Origin: Streptomyces mayonensis
GTDB lineage: Bacteria > Actinomycetota > Actinomycetes > Streptomycetales > Streptomycetaceae
NCBI RefSeq assembly: GCF_018982965.1
Contig: NZ_JACBYP010000042.1
Coordinates: 1-62,489, forward strand
Direction of reading: 5' to 3'
Length of the DNA: 62,489 nt
The first letter of the stretch is position 1, and every line of letters begins with the position of its first letter. The notes under the pieces were generated by a model. That model searched no databases and was not told where the DNA came from. It was given only the letters and a program-made list of their open reading frames with translations. Positions 38,692-47,170 of the stretch are shown here, one piece after another. A program made the position numbers and the translations under genes.

Positions 38692-40424
38692 CAGGCAGCC
38701 TCCGCTTCCGTCAGCTGGGAGAGCACGATCTCCCGGTAGGTCTCGTTCCCCGTCATCAGCTCGTGGTGCCGGCCCACGCCGACCACCCGCCCCTCGTCCA
38801 GTACGACGATGCGGTCCGCTTCCCGGATCGTCGCCACCCGCTGCGCGACGATCACCACGGTCGCCTCGGCCGTCTCCCGGCCCAGCTCGGCCCGCAGCGC
38901 CGCGTCGGTGGCGTAGTCGAGGGCGGAGAAGGAGTCGTCGAAGAGGTAGATCTCCGGGCGCTGGACCAGCGTCCGGGCGATGGCGATCCGCTGCCGCTGA
39001 CCGCCCGACACGTTCGTGCCGCCCTGCGCGATGGGCGCGCCCAGGCCGCCCTCCAGCTCGGCGACGAAGTCCTTGGCCTGCGCGACCTCCAGCGCGTGCC
39101 ACAGCTCCTCGTCGGTGGCGTCCGGATTGCCGTAGCGCAGGTTCGTCGCGACGGTCCCCGCGAAGAGGTACGGCTTCTGCGGCACCAGGCTCACCACCCT
39201 GGCCAGCGTCCTCGGATCGACGGTCCGTACGTCCACCCCGTCGACCAGCACCTCGCCGTCGGTCGCGTCGAAGAGGCGCGGGACCAGCCCGAGCAGGGTC
39301 GACTTGCCGCTGCCGGTCGAGCCGATGACGGCGGTCGTCTCGCCCGGCCTGGCGACGAGGTCGATGTTCCGCAGCACCGGCTCCTCGGCGCCGGGATAGC
39401 GGAAGCCCGCCCCCCGGATCTCCAGATGGCCGTGCCGGCGCAGCTGTGTGACCGGCGCCAGGGGCGGCACCACGCTGCTCTCGGTCTGAAGGACCTCCTG
39501 GATGCGCTCGGCGCACACCTCGGCGCGCGGCACCATCATGAACATGAAGGTGGCCATCATCACGGACATGACGATCTGCATGAGGTAGGCGAGGAACGCC
39601 GTCAGGTCGCCGATCTGCATCCCGCCGCTGTCGATGCGGTGCGCGCCGAACCAGACCACCGCGATCGACGACAGGTTCACCACCGTCATGACCACCGGGA
39701 ACATCAGCGCGAGCAGGTTGCCGGTGCCGAGGGCCACGTCGGTCAGCTCGGTGTTGGCCTTCCGGAACCGCTGCTGCTCGTACTCGTCGCGGACGAAGGC
39801 CCGGATGACGCGGTTGCCGGTGATCTGCTCGCGCAGCACCCGGTTGACCGTGTCGAGGCGCACCTGCATCTTCCGGAACAGCGGGCGCAGCCTCCGCACG
39901 ATCAGCGTCACGCAGATCGCCAGCACCGGCACGACCCCGAGCAGCACCCCGGACAGCGGCACGTCCAGGCCCAGCGCCATCACGATGCCGCCCACGCACA
40001 TGATCGGCGCCGACACCATCAGTGTGAACGTCATCAGGGCCAGCATCTGGACCTGCTGCACGTCGTTCGTCGTCCGGGTGATCAGCGAGGGCGCGCCGAA
40101 GTTGCCGACCTCGCGCGCCGAGAAGGACTGCACCCGGTCGAAGACCGCGCCCCGCACGTCCCGGCCGAGGGCGGCCGCAGTGCGCGCCCCGTAGTAGACG
40201 GCGCCGATGTTGCAGACCACCTGGGCCAGCGAGATGCCGATCATCAGGGCGCCGTAGCTCAGGATGTAGCCCGAGTCACCCTTGACGACACCGTCGTCGA
40301 TGATGTCCGCGTTCAGGGTCGGCAGGTAGAGGGAGGCGCAGGTCTGCAGGAACTGCAACGCCACCAGCAGGGCGATGGGTCTCTTGTAGGGCCTGAGATA
40401 GGTCCGCAGTAGTCGTATGAGCAC
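38691..40424 (-). CDS. ABC exporter subunit A (fused TMD-NBD, degenerate site)
   Basis: A 577-residue half-transporter with six helices and an ATPase. Walker A is IGSTGSGKST and the signature NVSGGQ is intact. The Walker B region YLFDDSFSALD has Asp where the catalytic Glu is expected, and the H-loop has Gln (VIVAQRVAT). In a head-to-tail dimer, its Walker motifs face the altered VSAGE signature of subunit B, so both defects fall in the same nucleotide site and the other site is canonical. It is the first gene of the operon; its promoter lies in 40425-40593. Confidence 0.9.
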   Translation of the reverse strand: MLIRLLRTYLRPYKRPIALLVALQFLQTCASLYLPTLNADIIDDGVVKGDSGYILSYGALMIGISLAQVVCNIGAVYYGARTAAALGRDVRGAVFDRVQSFSAREVGNFGAPSLITRTTNDVQQVQMLALMTFTLMVSAPIMCVGGIVMALGLDVPLSGVLLGVVPVLAICVTLIVRRLRPLFRKMQVRLDTVNRVLREQITGNRVIRAFVRDEYEQQRFRKANTELTDVALGTGNLLALMFPVVMTVVNLSSIAVVWFGAHRIDSGGMQIGDLTAFLAYLMQIVMSVMMATFMFMMVPRAEVCAERIQEVLQTESSVVPPLAPVTQLRRHGHLEIRGAGFRYPGAEEPVLRNIDLVARPGETTAVIGSTGSGKSTLLGLVPRLFDATDGEVLVDGVDVRTVDPRTLARVVSLVPQKPYLFAGTVATNLRYGNPDATDEELWHALEVAQAKDFVAELEGGLGAPIAQGGTNVSGGQRQRIAIARTLVQRPEIYLFDDSFSALDYATDAALRAELGRETAEATVVIVAQRVATIREADRIVVLDEGRVVGVGRHHELMTGNETYREIVLSQLTEAEAA

Positions 40425-40593
40425 GCTGGATCTCTCGGAGTCGGCGACAGGGGCGGGGTGGTTGCCCGTGGCCCCTATCGTCGAACACTCCCCCCGCGTT
40501 ACCTCAACCGATTAACCCAAGAGCGCGGCAAATTCCGGCCTACGGGCGGTAAGCCCGGGTCACGGCCGTGCGGCTCGCAGCCCCCGGGACCCC

Positions 40594-42042
40594 TCACAAC
40601 GCCCCGGGGTGGGTCTGCTCCCGCACCGACACGTACTGCTGGCGCACGGCCTGCCCCACCGCCAGCTCCTCGCCCGGCTCGAGGACCTGCGCCACCGCGC
40701 CCTGCCAGACCGGGGGAGTACGCGGGTCCAGCGTGCCCTGGGAGGCGCCCAGCGCCCAGGCCGCCTGCCGGGCCGAGCCGATCGCCGCGTAGTCCGCGGG
40801 CTGCGGTACGACGACCTGCGCCCCGAACAGCGCGGGCGCCGCAGCCTGCACCGCCGGCAGCTCGGCCGCCGCGCCGAGCAGGAACACCCGCCGCACGTCC
40901 ACGCCCCGGGCGCGCAGCACGTCCAGGGCGTCGGCGAGCCCGCACAGCATGCCCTCGAACGCGGCCCGCGCCAGATGCTCCGGCCGCATCGACTCGCGCC
41001 GCAGACCGGCGAGCGTCCCGGCGGTGTGCGGCAGGTTCGGCGTCCGCTCGCCCTCCAGATAGGGGAGCAGTACCAGCCCGTGCGCGCCGGGCGTCGACTT
41101 CATCGCCAGCTCGGACAGGCTCTCCAGGTCCGGCATGCCGAGCAGTTCGGCGGCGCCGCGCAGGGCCCGTACGGCGTTCAGGGTGGTGACGACCGGCAGG
41201 TGCATGCCGGTCGCGTCCGCGAGGGCGGTGATCATCCCGGCCTGGTCGACGAGCGGCTCGGTGTGCACGGCCATCACGGACCCGGAGGCGCCCAGCGACA
41301 CCACGGCGTCGCCCAGCCCGATGCCGAGCCCGAAGGCGGCGGCCTGGGTCTCGCCGGTCCCGGCGGAGATCAGCAGCCCCTCCGGCGTCGTACCGGCCGC
41401 CTCGGCCGGGCCGATCACCTCCGGGAGCATCACCTGGTGGCCGAGGGCCAGTTCGATCAGGTCGGGCCGGTAGCCACCGGTGGCCGCCGACCAGTAACCG
41501 GTGCCGGAGGCCCCGCCCCGGTCGGTGGTCCGCCGGGCGGGCCGCCCGAGCAGCTGCCACACCAGCCAGTCGTGCGCCTGGAGCAGTGCGGCGGTCCGCG
41601 CGGCGGCCTCCGGTTCGCTGCGGGCCAGCCAGCGCAGCTTGGTCACCGGCTGCGCGGTCTGCGGCACCGAGCCCACCGCCCGCGCCCACGCCTCGCGTCC
41701 GCCGAGCGCGTCGATCAGGTCGGCCGCCGCGACCTGGGAACGCTTGTCGCCGCCGACCATGGCGGGGCGCACGGTGTTGCCCTGCGCGTCCAGCGGCACG
41801 ACCGAGTTGGCCTGCGCCGACACGCCGATGGCCTGCACGCCTTCGAGCAGTCCGCCGCCGGCCGCCTCCCCGAGGGAGAGGAGCCAGGCCTGCGGATCGA
41901 CGTCCGAGGGCCGGCCCCCGCCCTCGGGACCCTCCAGCGGGTGCGGCGCGTAGCCCTGGCGCAGCACGGCACCCGTGTCCGAATCGCAGACGACGATACG
42001 AGTGAAATCGGGTGAACTGTCCAACCCGGCGACTATCCCCAT
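40594..42042 (-). CDS. FGGY-family carbohydrate kinase (xylulokinase-like)
   Basis: The 482-residue cytosolic kinase has the actin-like two-domain FGGY fold: VAGLDSSPDFTR (phosphate 1), SAQANSVVPLD near 75 (substrate region), SGTGYWSAATGGY, and the ATP-binding ISAGTGETQAAAFG and SLGASGSVM segments. It is most like xylulokinase, but there are no sugar-catabolic neighbours, so the sugar is uncertain. It is separated from the ABC exporter by 169 bp and the direction is the same. Confidence 0.82.
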   Translation of the reverse strand: MGIVAGLDSSPDFTRIVVCDSDTGAVLRQGYAPHPLEGPEGGGRPSDVDPQAWLLSLGEAAGGGLLEGVQAIGVSAQANSVVPLDAQGNTVRPAMVGGDKRSQVAAADLIDALGGREAWARAVGSVPQTAQPVTKLRWLARSEPEAAARTAALLQAHDWLVWQLLGRPARRTTDRGGASGTGYWSAATGGYRPDLIELALGHQVMLPEVIGPAEAAGTTPEGLLISAGTGETQAAAFGLGIGLGDAVVSLGASGSVMAVHTEPLVDQAGMITALADATGMHLPVVTTLNAVRALRGAAELLGMPDLESLSELAMKSTPGAHGLVLLPYLEGERTPNLPHTAGTLAGLRRESMRPEHLARAAFEGMLCGLADALDVLRARGVDVRRVFLLGAAAELPAVQAAAPALFGAQVVVPQPADYAAIGSARQAAWALGASQGTLDPRTPPVWQGAVAQVLEPGEELAVGQAVRQQYVSVREQTHPGAL

Positions 42043-42138
42043 AGCCGAAATTCTGCCGCACCGGGAGGGGTGTCCGTACCCGGTGGGGGCACAGCGCCCG
42101 GCGGGACACCACCGGGCACGGGGACAGTCCGGTGACGG

Positions 42139-42444
42139 TCAGGTGCTGCTGGTGCCCCAGTCGTCGGGGCCGGTGCCGTTCGTGCTGCGCTCCCGCAGCG
42201 AGCGGACCCGGTGGGCCACCGAGTCGGGCATCCGGTCGCCGACCTTGTCACTGACCACGTGGTAGGCCTTGTCGGCGAAGTGCCTGCCCTGCTGGGCCGC
42301 CGACTCGGCGGTGTTGCGCACCGCCGGGTTCTGTGCGACCTGCTGCGCGGACCTCCGCAGTTGTTCGTAACGCTCCCGCCCGGCCTTCGTGCCGAGCACG
42401 TAACCCACCGCTAGTCCGAGGACGAACGTGAGCCGGTAACGCAT
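42139..42444 (-). CDS. Small YtxH-like membrane-anchored protein
   Basis: A 101-residue protein: one N-terminal helix (LTFVLGLAVGYVLGTKAGRERYEQL) with the Gly-rich YtxH signature, followed by an amphipathic helical region (RRSAQQVAQNPAVRNTAESA). It is widespread in Streptomyces and of unknown function. ATG 42444 has AGGGTGG upstream; the longer frame has no support. Confidence 0.75.
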   Translation of the reverse strand: MRYRLTFVLGLAVGYVLGTKAGRERYEQLRRSAQQVAQNPAVRNTAESAAQQGRHFADKAYHVVSDKVGDRMPDSVAHRVRSLRERSTNGTGPDDWGTSST

Positions 42445-42526
42445 GGCGGCCACCCTTCTCTTCGCTGGCTCCGAGGTACCGGGGAGTACCGATTGGCGGA
42501 GCACCCCCCTGCTTGCGCTAATGTAT

Positions 42527-42586
42527 GTGTCGCAGCGAGCGCACGCCCCCTGGCACGTACCCGGGCGGGGGCGTTCGATGCGACAC
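42527..42586 (+). other. Structured leader hairpin before tRNA-Asn genes
   Basis: Two nested inverted repeats: outer arms GTGTCGCA (42527-42534) and TGCGACAC (42579-42586), inner arms ACGCCCCC (42543-42550) and GGGGGCGT (42567-42574). The structure ends 7 nt before the first tRNA-Asn. It may be part of the tRNA precursor (processing signal) or the remains of a small RNA. Confidence 0.5.
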
Positions 42587-42593
42587 GAGACTT

Positions 42594-42666
42594 TCCTCGG
42601 TAGCTCAATTGGCAGAGCAGCCGGCTGTTAACCGGCAGGTTACTGGTTCGAGTCCAGTCCGGGGAG
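42594..42666 (+). tRNA. tRNA-Asn (GTT)
   Basis: A 73-nt cloverleaf: acceptor TCCTCGG pairs with CCGGGGA (one G-U), and the anticodon loop CTGTTAA gives GTT. The T-loop is TTCGAGT and the discriminator is G. CCA is not encoded. Almost identical to the next gene. Confidence 0.97.
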
Positions 42667-42671
42667 CTCGG

Positions 42672-42744
42672 TCCTCCGTAGCTCAATTGGCAGAGCAGCC
42701 GGCTGTTAACCGGCAGGTTACTGGTTCGAGTCCAGTCGGGGGAG
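42672..42744 (+). tRNA. tRNA-Asn (GTT), second copy
   Basis: It differs from the first copy only in the acceptor stem (TCCTCCG with CGGGGGA, compensating changes that keep pairing). It starts 5 bp after the first copy, so both are in one transcript. Confidence 0.97.
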
Positions 42745-42755
42745 CGCGGTGAACG

Positions 42756-42778
42756 AGGACCCTCCGGGGTCCTTTTTC
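42756..42778 (+). terminator. Intrinsic terminator of tRNA-Asn pair
   Basis: Stem AGGACCC (42756-42762) with GGGTCCT (42767-42773), a 4-nt loop, then a run of T. This is a textbook Rho-independent terminator with a U-tract, rare in this window. Confidence 0.9.
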
Positions 42779-42942
42779 ATGTGCCCTCAGGTCCGTCCGC
42801 CGTCCTGGGAACCACGCGGCACGCTGCGGAGTCTTCAAGGTCATGAAGGCAGCCGTGGAAGCCGACCATCCGAGGCAGGAGATCGTATGAGCGGCTATGC
42901 TGCGGCAGACGGCGCGTACACGTGTACGCGACACGCCGCTAT

Positions 42943-43016
42943 GGGGCGGTAGCTCAGCCGGTTAGAGCAGCGGACTCATAATCCGTCGGCCGTGGGTTCG
43001 AGTCCCACCCGCCCCA
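42943..43016 (+). tRNA. tRNA-Met (CAT), elongator
   Basis: A 74-nt cloverleaf: acceptor GGGGCGG with CCGCCCC, anticodon loop CTCATAA (CAT), T-loop TTCGAGT and discriminator A; no encoded CCA. CAT could also be an Ile2 tRNA read after lysidine modification. The acceptor and anticodon stem resemble actinobacterial elongator Met. It is the last conserved gene before the accessory region, and its 3' end is a plausible integration boundary. I found no second copy of the 3' end in the window. The 256 bases after it (43017-43272) show no gene. Confidence 0.9.
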
Positions 43017-43272
43017 CCGTCTTCCCGCAGGCGCAGAGACGTTCTGACTTGCGGAAACGTGCTTCTGTGAGCGGGGCAGCGAGGAGAGTTGGGCAAGGAA
43101 CGGCAACCACGCTCCGGCACCCGGACGCCGCGTTCCAGCGGGATATCTCCGAGCGGGTCGCCGACGCCGTCCCTTCCTCACGGCGGCCGCAGCGATCCCA
43201 TGGTCGGTGCACCGCGCCGCTGGAGCCGTTGCCCTCTTGGTATGTGCGACAGCGGATCCAGCACGCAGGCGC

Positions 43273-44115
43273 TCATCCTTCCCCGGCGGACTGCCCGCGG
43301 CGGGTGGCCTGCAGGGTGCCGAGCAGAGTGAGCGCCTGGGCGTCGGCGCTTCCAGGTGCGGCGTGGTAGATCACCAGCAGCTGGCCCGGTGCTCCGCGGA
43401 CATCGAAGGACTGGTATGTGAGCGAGAGGGGCCCGACGTCGGGATGGACGAGTTCCTTGGCGTCCTGAGTCTTTCCGTAGACGGTGTGTGATGCCCAGAG
43501 TGCGGCGAAGTCCTCGCTCGCCCTGGTCAGGGAGTCGATCAGTTCGTACAGACGCGGGTAGTGGGGGCCGAGGCCCGTGGCGTGACGCAGCCCGGCCACA
43601 ACTGCCTCCGCCGATCTGTCCCAGGGCTTGAAGAATCCCCGTGCCGCCGGGTCGAGGAACGTCATACGGGCGAGGTTGTCCACTGCCCGGAAGGGGGAGA
43701 ACAGTGCTTCGGCCAGGGCATTGGCTGCCAGAAAGTCCTTGGCGGGGTTCAGGACGAACGCCGGGGCGCTGGTGTAGCCGTCGAGGAGTTGCCTCAGCGG
43801 TGTGCCGACCGCTTCCCTCGGCAGGTCCCGGTCGTCGTCCCGTACCACGCCCGCCAGCCGGTACAGGTGTTCGCGCGCCGCGTCGTCCATGCGCAGGGCG
43901 CCGCTGATCGCGTCGAGGATCTGCGAGGAAGGGCTGCGCTCGCGGCCCTGTTCCAGCCGGGCGTAGTAGTCGCTGTTCATTCCGGCCAGCACGGCGACCT
44001 CCTCCCTTCGCAGCCCCGCCACCCGGCGCGCGCCGTAGGAGGCGAGGCCGACGTCACCGGGTCGCAGACGGGCACGGTGGGCGCGCAGAAATTCTCCGAG
44101 CTCGTTGCTGGTCAC
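43273..44115 (-). CDS. XRE-family regulator with MmyB-like ligand domain
   Basis: The 280-residue protein has an N-terminal helix-turn-helix (LRREEVAVLAGMNSDYYARL with the family's LEQGRERSPS) and a C-terminal MmyB-type PAS-like domain (APAFVLNPAKDFLAANALA; YPRLYELIDSLTRASEDFAALW). These domains bind fatty acid-like ligands in MmyB, and members often control a divergent oxidoreductase gene. Here it is divergent from the small Atu4866-like gene and an SDR, with an 18-bp direct repeat in between as the likely operator. Confidence 0.9.
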   Translation of the reverse strand: MTSNELGEFLRAHRARLRPGDVGLASYGARRVAGLRREEVAVLAGMNSDYYARLEQGRERSPSSQILDAISGALRMDDAAREHLYRLAGVVRDDDRDLPREAVGTPLRQLLDGYTSAPAFVLNPAKDFLAANALAEALFSPFRAVDNLARMTFLDPAARGFFKPWDRSAEAVVAGLRHATGLGPHYPRLYELIDSLTRASEDFAALWASHTVYGKTQDAKELVHPDVGPLSLTYQSFDVRGAPGQLLVIYHAAPGSADAQALTLLGTLQATRRGQSAGEG

Positions 44116-44215
44116 CCGTCCAGGCTATGCCGCCCTCCGGTGGTGTGCCTGGGTGCGCGGTACCCCGGCACAGCCTGTCCTGGCTCCCGTCTCCGCAGTG
44201 GCACAGCCTTGCCTC

Positions 44216-44251
44216 GAAGACTCCTGCGAACGAGAAGACTCCTGCGAACGA
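44216..44251. repeat. 18-bp perfect direct repeat, likely XRE operator
   Basis: GAAGACTCCTGCGAACGA is present at 44216-44233 and again immediately at 44234-44251 without a mismatch. It lies in the divergent region, 100 bp from the regulator start and 12 bp before the small gene's ATG. Confidence 0.75.
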
Positions 44252-44263
44252 AAGGGGAGCGTG

Positions 44264-44545
44264 ATGAGCCAGCAGTCGAAAGCATCGGCCGGTGAGCGGG
44301 CGGACGTGGTCGGTATGTGGGTGACCGCGGACGGACACATCCGCCAGGAACTGCGCGCCGACGGCCGCTACGACGAGGCCCGCGGCGACCGCTCCAGCGC
44401 CTACACCGGCCGCTACAGGGTGACCGGAAACCACCTCGACTACGTCGACGACACCGGGTTCACCGCTACCGGCGACATCCGCGACGGTGTGCTCTTCCAC
44501 GAGCACCTCGTCCTGTACAAGGAGGAGCAGGAGAACCGGGCGTGA
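44264..44545 (+). CDS. Atu4866-like small protein
   Basis: A 93-residue protein matching the Atu4866 beta-barrel family (VVGMWVTADGHIRQELRADG, then RYDEARG, YTGRYRVTGNHLDYVDDTGF and LFHEHLVLYKE). Members are single small beta domains found next to SDRs; their function is unknown, perhaps binding a small ligand. ATG 44264 follows AAAGGGGAG. The stop overlaps the SDR start (GTGA), so the two are coupled. Confidence 0.8.
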   Translation: MSQQSKASAGERADVVGMWVTADGHIRQELRADGRYDEARGDRSSAYTGRYRVTGNHLDYVDDTGFTATGDIRDGVLFHEHLVLYKEEQENRA

Positions 44546-45399
44546 AACACACAGCCAAGACCTTTCTGATCACCGGCGTCAGCGGCGGCCTGGGCCGCGC
44601 CTTCGCCACAGCCGCCCTGGAGGCCGGCCACACCGTCGTCGGCACCGTCCGCAGCAGCACCGACGCGGCGGCCTTCACCGCTCTTCACCCGGAACGTGCT
44701 CACGCCCGCATCCTCGACGTGACAGACGATGCAGCCGTGTTCACTGTGACGGGTGAGGTGGAGGAGGCCATCGGCCCCGTCGACGTGCTGATCGCGAACG
44801 CCGGCTACGGCCTGGAAGGGACCTTCGAGGAAACCTCCCTGGCCGACCTGCGCGCCCAGTTCGGCGTCAACGTATTCGGCGCCGCAGCCGTCATCCAGGC
44901 CGTCCTGCCCTTCATGCGCCAACGGCGCCGCGGGCACATCCTGGCCGTCACCTCCATGGGCGGCCTGGTCGGTTTCCCCGGCGTCTCCGCCTACTGCGGC
45001 AGCAAATTCGCACTCGAAGGCATCCTCGAAGCCATCGGCAAGGAAGTAGCCGCCTTCGGTATCCACGTCACCGCCATCGAGCCGGGCTCCTTCCGTACCG
45101 ACTGGGCAGGACGCTCGATGATCCGCGCACCGCGCACCATCCCCGATTACGACGACCTCTTCGGACCCATCCGTGTCGCCCGCCAGAAGGCCGACGGACG
45201 ACAGCTCGGCAGTCCCGTCCGCGCCGCCGGGGCGCTCCTGCGCGTCCTCGACACACCCGACCCACCCGCTCACTTGGTCCTCGGCTCCGACGCCCTGCGT
45301 CTGGTCCGCGCTGGACGTGAGGCTTTCGACCACGATCTCGGCACCTGGGAAGAGCTCACTCTCTCCACGGACTTCCCGCAGACCGACGAGAAGGGCTGA
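44542..45399 (+). CDS. SDR family oxidoreductase
   Basis: A 285-residue classical SDR with an intact active site: FLITGVSGGLGRAFA (NADPH), LIANAGYG, catalytic Ser in AVTSMGG, and Y-x3-K in AYCGSK. It resembles the 17-beta-hydroxysteroid-dehydrogenase-like branch often found with XRE/MmyB regulators. GTG 44542 overlaps the preceding stop. It is the second gene of a two-gene unit probably controlled by the divergent regulator. Substrate unknown. Confidence 0.9.
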   Translation: MKHTAKTFLITGVSGGLGRAFATAALEAGHTVVGTVRSSTDAAAFTALHPERAHARILDVTDDAAVFTVTGEVEEAIGPVDVLIANAGYGLEGTFEETSLADLRAQFGVNVFGAAAVIQAVLPFMRQRRRGHILAVTSMGGLVGFPGVSAYCGSKFALEGILEAIGKEVAAFGIHVTAIEPGSFRTDWAGRSMIRAPRTIPDYDDLFGPIRVARQKADGRQLGSPVRAAGALLRVLDTPDPPAHLVLGSDALRLVRAGREAFDHDLGTWEELTLSTDFPQTDEKG

Positions 45400-45838
45400 C
45401 AGACCCCCCGGCCTCGGGTCACGTCTGGTCGGCGGCCCGCCCGCGCAGGCGGAGGCGGGTGCCGGGTGCCGTTCCTGGTCGGTGATCCCGACGGCGGTGT
45501 CACCCGGCAGCCGCATCCCGGACTTGACGAAGAGGCCCCCGCCCTCTCGCAGGAGAGCGGGGGCCGCCGCCGGTGCAGGAAGAGAGCGAACACAGCGGCG
45601 ATCCGTCATCACGTCCGGCCTGCAGCTCGCTGATCGCGTCCTCCCGCTCCGTGCCGGCCCGGAGTTCGCTGGTCTTCCGCTCCGTTTCGGCGCGGGGCTG
45701 CTTCACGCCCGCGGCGGTGCGGTTGGTGCGCTCGACGATCACAGCGAGAGTGTCCTTGGCTTACGCGGTTGCACCTTCCGTAGCGGCATGTGGTGCGGTG
45801 GACTCACGTTCCGGTCCGCTGAGGAAAGGTCTCTGCTC
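45400..45838. other. Gap with possible remnant frame, no firm gene
   Basis: About 440 bases. The left part holds the SDR terminator (45534-45565). On the minus strand an 80-codon frame (45500-45742) begins MIVERTNRTAAGVKQPRAET and is charged at first but becomes low-complexity where it crosses the hairpin, so it is probably a decayed fragment. The MerR promoter must lie in the last 100 bases. I do not recognise anything else. Confidence 0.45.
45534..45565 (+). terminator. SDR operon terminator
   Basis: Stem of 8 + 5 bp with a 2-nt bulge: GGCCCCCG and CTCTC (45534-45548) pair with GAGAG and CGGGGGCC (45553-45565), with a GCAG loop. Lies 135 bp after the SDR stop. Confidence 0.7.
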
Positions 45839-46714
45839 ATGCATTCGTCCTTCGTGCCGCCCCGCCAGGTCAAGATCGGTGACGCGGCGGCCTTCGTGGG
45901 CAGCACGCCGCGGGCGATTCGCCATTACCACGAGATCGGTCTGCTTCCCGAGCCCGAGCGCGGCGGCGACGACCGTCGCCGTTACGGGTACGAGGACATG
46001 ATCCGCCTGCTGTGGATCCGCAGGATGGCCGACGCCGGGATCGCCCTGGACGACATCCGTGACGCCCTGGCCACCGGCACCGCTTCCGCCGCTGCGGACG
46101 GCGGAGACGGTGTCGCGGGCACCCTGGAGCGGTTGGAGGAATCCCTCGCCGGGCAGGAGGCGGAACTGCGGCGGCAGCGGACCGCCGTGCAGCGGATGCG
46201 TGCCGAAGGCAGCCGGATGGGCCTGCTCTCCGATTTCGTCACCGAACGCCTCAAGGGCCTGCCCGAGGGGTCCCTGCGCCAGGCGGACCTGGACAGTCTG
46301 CTGGTCATGGAGCGGATCTACGGCCCCCTCGGTGCGGCCGTCCACGCCACCCGCTTCATCGCCCTGGCCACGCATCCCGCACTGCGGGAGGAATCCGACC
46401 GCATCGACGACGCCGAGGAGGCACTCGACGACAGCGTCGCCGTCGACGATCCACGGGTGGCTCAGGTGGCCGCAGAGCGGCACGCCTTCGAGAGCGCCCT
46501 GCAGGCCGTCATCGAGGAGTCCGGTCTGGAGGAGGCCGACGATGCCCTCTTCGACACCTGGGAAGCCCTGCACCCCGCTGCCGGCGAGGACGAGGTCCGC
46601 ACCATGAGTGCGTTCGAAGCCACCAGCAAGATGCCCTACGACTTCTCCCCGGCCCGCCTGCGCTGTATGGAACTGGTCGTGGAACTCTCCGCCCACGACT
46701 CACCCGCTACCTGA
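45839..46714 (+). CDS. MerR-family regulator with long effector domain
   Basis: About 291 residues. The N-terminal winged helix is of MerR type (VKIGDAAAFVGSTPRAIRHY, then IGLLPEPERG, RRRYGYEDM and WIRRMADAGI). A coiled coil follows (LERLEESLAGQEAELRRQRT), then a 150-residue all-helical C-terminal domain. It has no Cys metal-binding motif, so a metal sensor is unlikely. ATG 45839 follows GAGGAAAGG. No obvious target gene is divergent; it may be autoregulatory or act on the SDR unit upstream or the PadR unit downstream. Confidence 0.88.
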   Translation: MHSSFVPPRQVKIGDAAAFVGSTPRAIRHYHEIGLLPEPERGGDDRRRYGYEDMIRLLWIRRMADAGIALDDIRDALATGTASAAADGGDGVAGTLERLEESLAGQEAELRRQRTAVQRMRAEGSRMGLLSDFVTERLKGLPEGSLRQADLDSLLVMERIYGPLGAAVHATRFIALATHPALREESDRIDDAEEALDDSVAVDDPRVAQVAAERHAFESALQAVIEESGLEEADDALFDTWEALHPAAGEDEVRTMSAFEATSKMPYDFSPARLRCMELVVELSAHDSPAT

Positions 46715-46791
46715 AACCCGGCCCCGACAAGCTGCGGGGAGAGGAAGCCCGCATCGTCGACGGGGCATGGCAGACGGCCAGGGCGGTGGGC

Positions 46792-46820
46792 TTGCGGTAT
46801 ATTTCGGGGCTCGATATATG
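46792..46820 (+). promoter_or_regulatory. Promoter with PadR-type operator, leaderless padR start
   Basis: A -35-like TTGCGG (46792-46797), a 17-bp spacer and a -10-like TATATG (46815-46820) place the transcription start near the ATG at 46829, so the mRNA is probably leaderless. The same stretch carries TATAT and ATATAT flanking a GC-rich centre, an arrangement typical of autoregulatory PadR operators. There is no RBS before the ATG, which supports the leaderless reading. Confidence 0.6.
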
Positions 46821-46828
46821 CTCGGTGC

Positions 46829-47170
46829 ATGACGCGACGGAACCCGTCCCTGACGGAATCGCAGTACTTCATACTTGCCGCGCTCATGGACGGACCGCTG
46901 CACGGTTACGGCATCATCAAGGCCGCCGAGCGGGCCACCGACGGGCGGCTCCGGATCGCCGTCGGCACTCTGTACGGCGCGCTGGAGCGGATGGAGCGGG
47001 CCGGGCTGGTGGCCGCCGGTGACGAGGAGATCGTGGACGGGCGGGCGCGGCGCTACTACCGGCTCACCGAGGACGGCACCGAGGCGCTCGGCCGGGAGGC
47101 GCTGCGGATGCAGCAGGCCGCGGCCGTCGTCATCGGACGCCCGCGGAACGCGGGGGAAGCCCCGGCATGA
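46829..47170 (+). CDS. PadR-family transcriptional regulator
   Basis: The 113-residue winged-helix repressor has the PadR core (YFILAALMDGPLHGYGIIKA; VGTLYGALERMERAGLV; ARRYYRLTEDG) and a short C-terminal helix, as in subfamily 2. The ATG at 47167 of the next gene overlaps its stop (ATGA), forming a regulator-membrane protein pair seen widely in actinobacteria. It is likely autorepressed through the AT-rich operator just upstream. Confidence 0.93.
   Translation: MTRRNPSLTESQYFILAALMDGPLHGYGIIKAAERATDGRLRIAVGTLYGALERMERAGLVAAGDEEIVDGRARRYYRLTEDGTEALGREALRMQQAAAVVIGRPRNAGEAPA

Noticed and set aside
42990..43020. Direct repeat of the tRNA-Met 3' end as an attachment site
   Set aside because: I looked for a second copy of the terminal T-arm/acceptor sequence in the rest of the window and saw none, and there is no integrase gene.
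45500..45742. 80-codon minus-strand frame as a gene
   Set aside because: Low complexity after the first 35 codons, overlaps the SDR terminator hairpin, no RBS, no recognised domain.
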